64,000 nucleotides of DNA from NCBI RefSeq assembly GCF_041296385.1, contig NW_027183517.1:186001-250000 (forward strand), read 5' to 3'. Shown one piece after another: positions 60,570 to 64,000 of the stretch; the stretch's first letter is position 1; each line of letters opens with the position of its first letter. This DNA comes from Aphelocoma coerulescens (lineage: Eukaryota > Chordata > Aves > Passeriformes > Corvidae). A program made the translations under genes and the position numbers. The notes beneath the pieces were generated by a model that saw only the letters and a list, made by a program, of their open reading frames with translations, made no database searches and was not told where the DNA came from.

Positions 60570-62175
60570 ATGGCTTGGAGCTTTGCCGCTCTTCAGCGCG
60601 AACACTGCACGCAGCCACAGGCTGCTGTGCACGGCTTTTCCTCAGCTCGACGTACCGTCATTCTCTTGCTGTTTCCCAGCGTCGAAAGTGTCCGTGTAGC
60701 TCTCGCTCAGCGAAATGCGTCAGGAGAGAAACACTTGCTGGATGAGCCTTTCGCTGGCCAAGACTTTCAACACAGCACCACCATTCGGGCAAGGAGGAGG
60801 AGAAAGGAAGACCACCTTTGCGTCCTGGCCCGTCCTTCTGTGCGAGACGCCTCTCCGCCTCTTCGCTCCCTGCAAGGCTGTAGTGTGCGCGCCGGCACGC
60901 GGAAGCGAGAGGGCAGGTGCAGAGAGCACCGCGATCTGACGGCGCCGTGCAGGCTGGAAAGGAAAGAGGGCTGCCACTGGAATGTGGTGCAAGTACAGGT
61001 TTGCACGCGTCGAGGGTAAGCTCTGGGTGAGCTTGTTGACCTAAAGCTGTTCTCTGTGCCAGACGTAGCCGAGAATCTTTCCGTTGAGATTCAGGCTACC
61101 GCGCAAACAGAATGTGGTGCTACCTAGCGCTGCGAGGGAAAGGGCATAGCCCAGGCGTGTTTCGGCAGAAGCAGCAGCACGGAGGGTTTCTCTGCCGGCA
61201 CCGCGGCTCCCTGTGCGAGAAGTAGACGACGGCTCGACTCCGGCAGAATGAAAGCGCGACACGGTACGAAGAGCGTAAGAATGAAGGCAGAGCACCGAGC
61301 TGCCGTGCGCCATCGCGCAGGCTGCAAGAGGAAGCGTGCCTGGCCACCGGCTCCTTTGCGGATTCACGTTAGCACTTGAAAACAGAAAGTTCCACTCGCA
61401 GCTACTGGTGCTGCTACCTCTTTCTCTTCCAGCTTTCCCTGGAAAGAACTGTGCCCAGGTTTAGGCTTCAACGCGCCGAGGTAACAGTGGCAGATGCGGC
61501 AGAGAATGGAAATACAGCGTGCAGCGGGCGGTTTCTGGTGCTTTACGGGAGGCAAGGGGAAAGTGCAGCGCAGCAGTGGCTTTTACTTCTGGAGCCTTTT
61601 GCTTTGGTAGCAGCAGCTGCTGCAAGTGGGCAACGGAGCTGCGAGAGTGCATCATGTGACGGCACATCTCTCTGAGAGAGGAGCTTTCGAGCCGCAGCGC
61701 GTTGCGCCCGGTTTCAAGGCTACTTGGAGGAGTGGGGGGTACTTGAAGAACGCCTTCTTTCTGGGCGCGTCCTTCTGGGTGTGCTCAAGCTGCATGGACT
61801 CGGCAGCACTGGAGGTGTAAGAACCTGTTTCTGGCCAGCTTGTGTGCTGGAGTGCAAGGGCTGCGCCTTCCTTTCTGAAGCAGCCCAGAGCATTCTCAGC
61901 GGAACCTGCTTGTGAAGCAGCTCTCGGCTGGACATTTGCGAGTCGCTGCACTGAAGTGCATGAAGCCGGTGCCCAGCTGCTTCGTCCTTCGCTTTCTGGG
62001 CTCTGGACAGAACTGAAGCGCAGCGATGGCTTGGAGCTTTGCCGCTCTTCAGCGTGAACACTGCACGCAGCCACAGGCTGGACATTTGCGAGTCGCTGCA
62101 CTGAAGTGCATGAAGCCGGTGCCCAGCTGCTTCGTCCTTCGCCTTCTGGGCTCTGGACAGAACTGAACCGCAGCG
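60570..62175 (+). repeat. Unit 40, long, haplotype d, tail F, extra copy B
   Basis: 1,606 bp. The only d unit with a B-type extra copy. It carries a private C at 62168 (GAACCGCAG for GAAGCGCAG). The 150-bp pair spans 61930-62229. Confidence 0.96.
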
Positions 62176-63631
62176 ATGGCTTGGAGCTTTGCCGCTCTTC
62201 AGCGCGAACACTGCACGCAGCCACAGGCTGCTGTGCACGGCTTTTCCTCAGCTCGACGTACCGTCATTCTCTTGCTGTTTCCCAGCGTCGAAAGTGTCCG
62301 TGTAGCTCTCGCTCAGCGAAATGCGTCAGGAGAGAAACACTTGCTGGATGAGCCTTTCGCTGGCCAAGACTTTCAACACAGCACCACCATTCGGGCAAGG
62401 AGGAGGAGAAAGGAAGACCACCTTTGCGTCCTGGCCCGTCCTTCTGTGCGAGACGCCTCTCCGCCTCTTCGCTCCCTGCAAGGCTGTAGTGTGCGCGCCG
62501 GCACGCGGAAGCGAGAGGGCAGGTGCAGAGAGCACCGCGATCTGACGGCGCCGTGCAGGCTGGAAAGGAAAGAGGGCTGCCACTGGAATGTGGTGCAAGT
62601 ACAGGTTTGCACGCGTCGAGGGTAAGCTCTGGGTGAGCTTGTTGACCTAAAGCTGTTCTCTGTGCCAGACGTAGCCGAGAATCTTTCCGTTGAGATTCAG
62701 GCTACCGCGCAAACAGAATGTGGTGCTACCTAGCGCTGCGAGGGAAAGGGCATAGCCCAGGCGTGTTTCGGCAGAAGCAGCAGCACGGAGGGTTTCTCTG
62801 CCGGCACCGCGGCTCCCTGTGCGAGAAGTAGACGACGGCTCGACTCCGGCAGAATGAAAGCGCGACACGGTACGAAGAGCGTAAGAATGAAGGCAGAGCA
62901 CCGAGCTGCCGTGCGCCATCGCGCAGGCTGCAAGAGGAAGCGTGCCTGGCCACCGGCTCCTTTGCGGATTCACGTTAGCACTTGAAAACAGAAAGTTCCA
63001 CTCGCAGCTACTGGTGCTGCTACCTCTTTCTCTTCCAGCTTTCCCTGGAAAGAACTGTGCCCAGGTTTAGGCTTCAACGCGCCGAGGTAACAGTGGCAGA
63101 TGCGGCAGAGAATGGAAATACAGCGTGCAGCGGGCGGTTTCTGGTGCTTTACGGGAGGCAAGGGGAAAGTGCAGCGCAGCAGTGGCTTTTACTTCTGGAG
63201 CCTTTTGCTTTGGTAGCAGCAGCTGCTGCAAGTGGGCAACGGAGCTGCGAGAGTGCATCATGTGACGGCACATCTCTCTGAGAGAGGAGCTTTCGAGCCG
63301 CAGCGCGTTGCGCCCGGTTTCAAGGCTACTTGGAGGAGTGGGGGGTACTTGAAGAACGCCTTCTTTCTGGGCGCGCCCTACTGGGTGTGCTCAAGCTGCA
63401 TGGACTCGGCAGCACTGGAGGTGTAAGAACCTGTTTCTGGCCAGCTTGTGTGCTGGAGTGCAAGGGCTGCGCCTTCCTTTCTGAAGCAGCCCAGAGCATT
63501 CTCAGCGGAACCTGCTTGTGAAGCAGCTCTCGGCTGGACATTTGCGAGTCGCTGCACTGAAGTGCATGAAGCCGGTGCCCAGCTGCTTCGTCCTTCGCCT
63601 TCTGGGCTCTGGACAGAACTGAAGCGCAGCG
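62176..63631 (+). repeat. Unit 41, short, haplotype d, tail Y
   Basis: 1,456 bp. The only d haplotype that is short with tail Y, so another mosaic. Confidence 0.96.
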
Positions 63632-64000
63632 ATGGCTTGGTGCTTTGCCGCTCTTCAGCGCGAACACTGCACGCAGCCACAGGCTGCTGTGCACGGCTTT
63701 TCCTCAGCTCGACGTACCGTCATTCTCTTGCTGTTTCCCAGCGTCGAAAGTGTCCGTGTAGCTCTCGCTCAGCGAAATGCGTCAGGAGAGAAACACTTGC
63801 TGGATGAGCCTTTCGCTGGCCAAGACTTTCAACACAGCACCACCATTCGGGCAAGGAGGAGGAGAAAGGAAGACCATCTTTGCGTCCTGGCCCGTCCTTC
63901 TGTGCGAGACGCCTCTCCGCCTCTTCGCTCCCTGCAAGGCTGTAGTGTGCGCGCCGGCACTCGGAAGCGAGAGGGCAGGTGCAGAGAGCACCGCGATCTG
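63632..64000 (+). repeat. Unit 42, partial, haplotype e
   Basis: First 369 bp of a unit cut by the window end. It has a private T at 63641 (TTGGTGC for TTGGAGC). The e markers at offsets 86-329 are present. Tail type and length class lie outside the window. Confidence 0.94.

Larger units (their letters stand above)
1..64000. repeat. Macrosatellite tandem array, 1,456/1,606-bp units
   Basis: The window is entirely head-to-tail copies of one unit, all in the same orientation. The ATGGCTTGG landmark that I use as unit origin falls at 29 and recurs every 1,456 or 1,606 bp up to 63632. Apart from the patch at 39.4-41.8 kb the spacing never departs from these two values, so there are no net indels in about 62 kb. 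Differences between units are a small set of recurring single-base markers plus presence or absence of a 150-bp duplication. Neither array edge is inside the window, so true copy number is unknown. I recognise no known satellite family. The unit length (1.5-1.6 kb) fits what is usually called a macrosatellite. Confidence 0.98.

Noticed and set aside
29..64000. Hundreds of open reading frames of 60-190 codons on both strands as genes
   Set aside because: They are the same few frames copied with each unit, overlapping one another on both strands. None has a recognisable domain, and the 190-codon minus-strand frame is just the 140-codon one lengthened by the 150-bp duplication. In tail-Y units the same minus-strand frame is cut at a TAG.
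1..64000. CRISPR array
   Set aside because: Repeats are 1.5 kb with no unique spacers, and there are no cas genes.
1..64000. Ribosomal DNA or its intergenic spacer
   Set aside because: I see no rRNA-like core sequence in the unit, and 1.5-1.6 kb is too short for a full rDNA repeat. A 5S cluster is also not seen.
1..64000. Transposon or endogenous virus array
   Set aside because: No reverse transcriptase, transposase or integrase motif occurs in any frame, and I see no terminal repeats or target-site duplications around units.
1..64000. Coding macrosatellite of the D4Z4/DUX4 kind
   Set aside because: No homeodomain-like sequence is present in any translated frame, and the unit is about half the length of D4Z4.
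1..64000. CENP-B box marking a centromeric satellite
   Set aside because: By eye I find no match to TTCGNNNNANNCGGG on either strand of the unit. A centromeric location is neither supported nor excluded.
1..64000. Bacterial or phage DNA with an undescribed defence or mobile system
   Set aside because: No operon-like frames, ribosome binding sites or terminators occur, and long exact tandem arrays of this kind are not a bacterial pattern.

Overview
The whole 64-kb window is one head-to-tail tandem array of a GC-rich macrosatellite. I see no unique sequence, no flank, no recognisable protein gene, no RNA gene and no transposon. Taking the A of a fixed ATGGCTTGG landmark as offset 0, the landmark recurs at 42 places from 29 to 63632. 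The spacing is 1,456 bp (short unit, S) or 1,606 bp (long unit, L) in 38 of 41 intervals. The other three intervals (1,607, 1,463 and 1,605 bp) all touch one patch near 39.4-41.8 kb that looks like unpolished sequence. Totals are 15 S and 26 L units. L is S plus exactly 150 bp, an extra tandem copy of one 150-bp segment.

Organism: the array form and exact homogenisation point to a eukaryotic satellite (heterochromatin, subtelomere, sex chromosome or microchromosome). CpG is not depleted (14 CpG in 29-181). The general look of the sequence is compatible with a bird or other vertebrate, but that is a guess and the sequence does not prove a taxon.

Layout: linked single-base markers divide the units into five 5' haplotypes. 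The markers are at offsets 86/93, 106, 163, 167, 245, 329 and 399. They read a = C/C,T,G,G,T,T,G; b = A/G,C,A,G,C,G,G; c = C/C,C,A,A,T,T,C (c' has 399G plus a T at 336); d = C/C,C,A,G,C,G,G; e = C/C,C,A,G,T,T,G. Two tail types differ at offsets 1200/1204: Y = C/A and F = T/T. Three forms of the extra 150-bp copy (A, B, C) occur in L units. In order, units 1-42 read: aFS, bFA, cYS, cYS, bFA, aYS, bFB, dFA, cYS, bFA, aFS, dFA, c'FB, dFA, cYS, bFA, eYS, bFA, c'FB, dFA, cYS, bFA, eYS, bFB, bFB, dFA, eYS (noisy), bFA, aYS, bFB, bFB, dFC, aYS, bFB, bFB, dFA, cYS, dFA, eFB, dFB, dYS, e (partial).

This order shows higher-order repeats. A six-unit block of 9,336 bp is tandemly duplicated at 18401-37072. 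A four-unit block of 6,274 bp is tandemly duplicated at 43354-55901. A three-unit block recurs 7,730 bp apart in the left part. Tail Y occurs only in S units. Units 1 and 11 are the only S units with tail F.

Function: reading frames are open on both strands in every unit because the DNA is GC-rich and homogenised. The longest + frame (149 codons) differs between haplotypes by as many replacement as silent changes, and a stop breaks it in two units. I therefore treat the array as non-coding. A splice-donor-like and a splice-acceptor-like site in each unit leave a spliced non-coding transcript possible.
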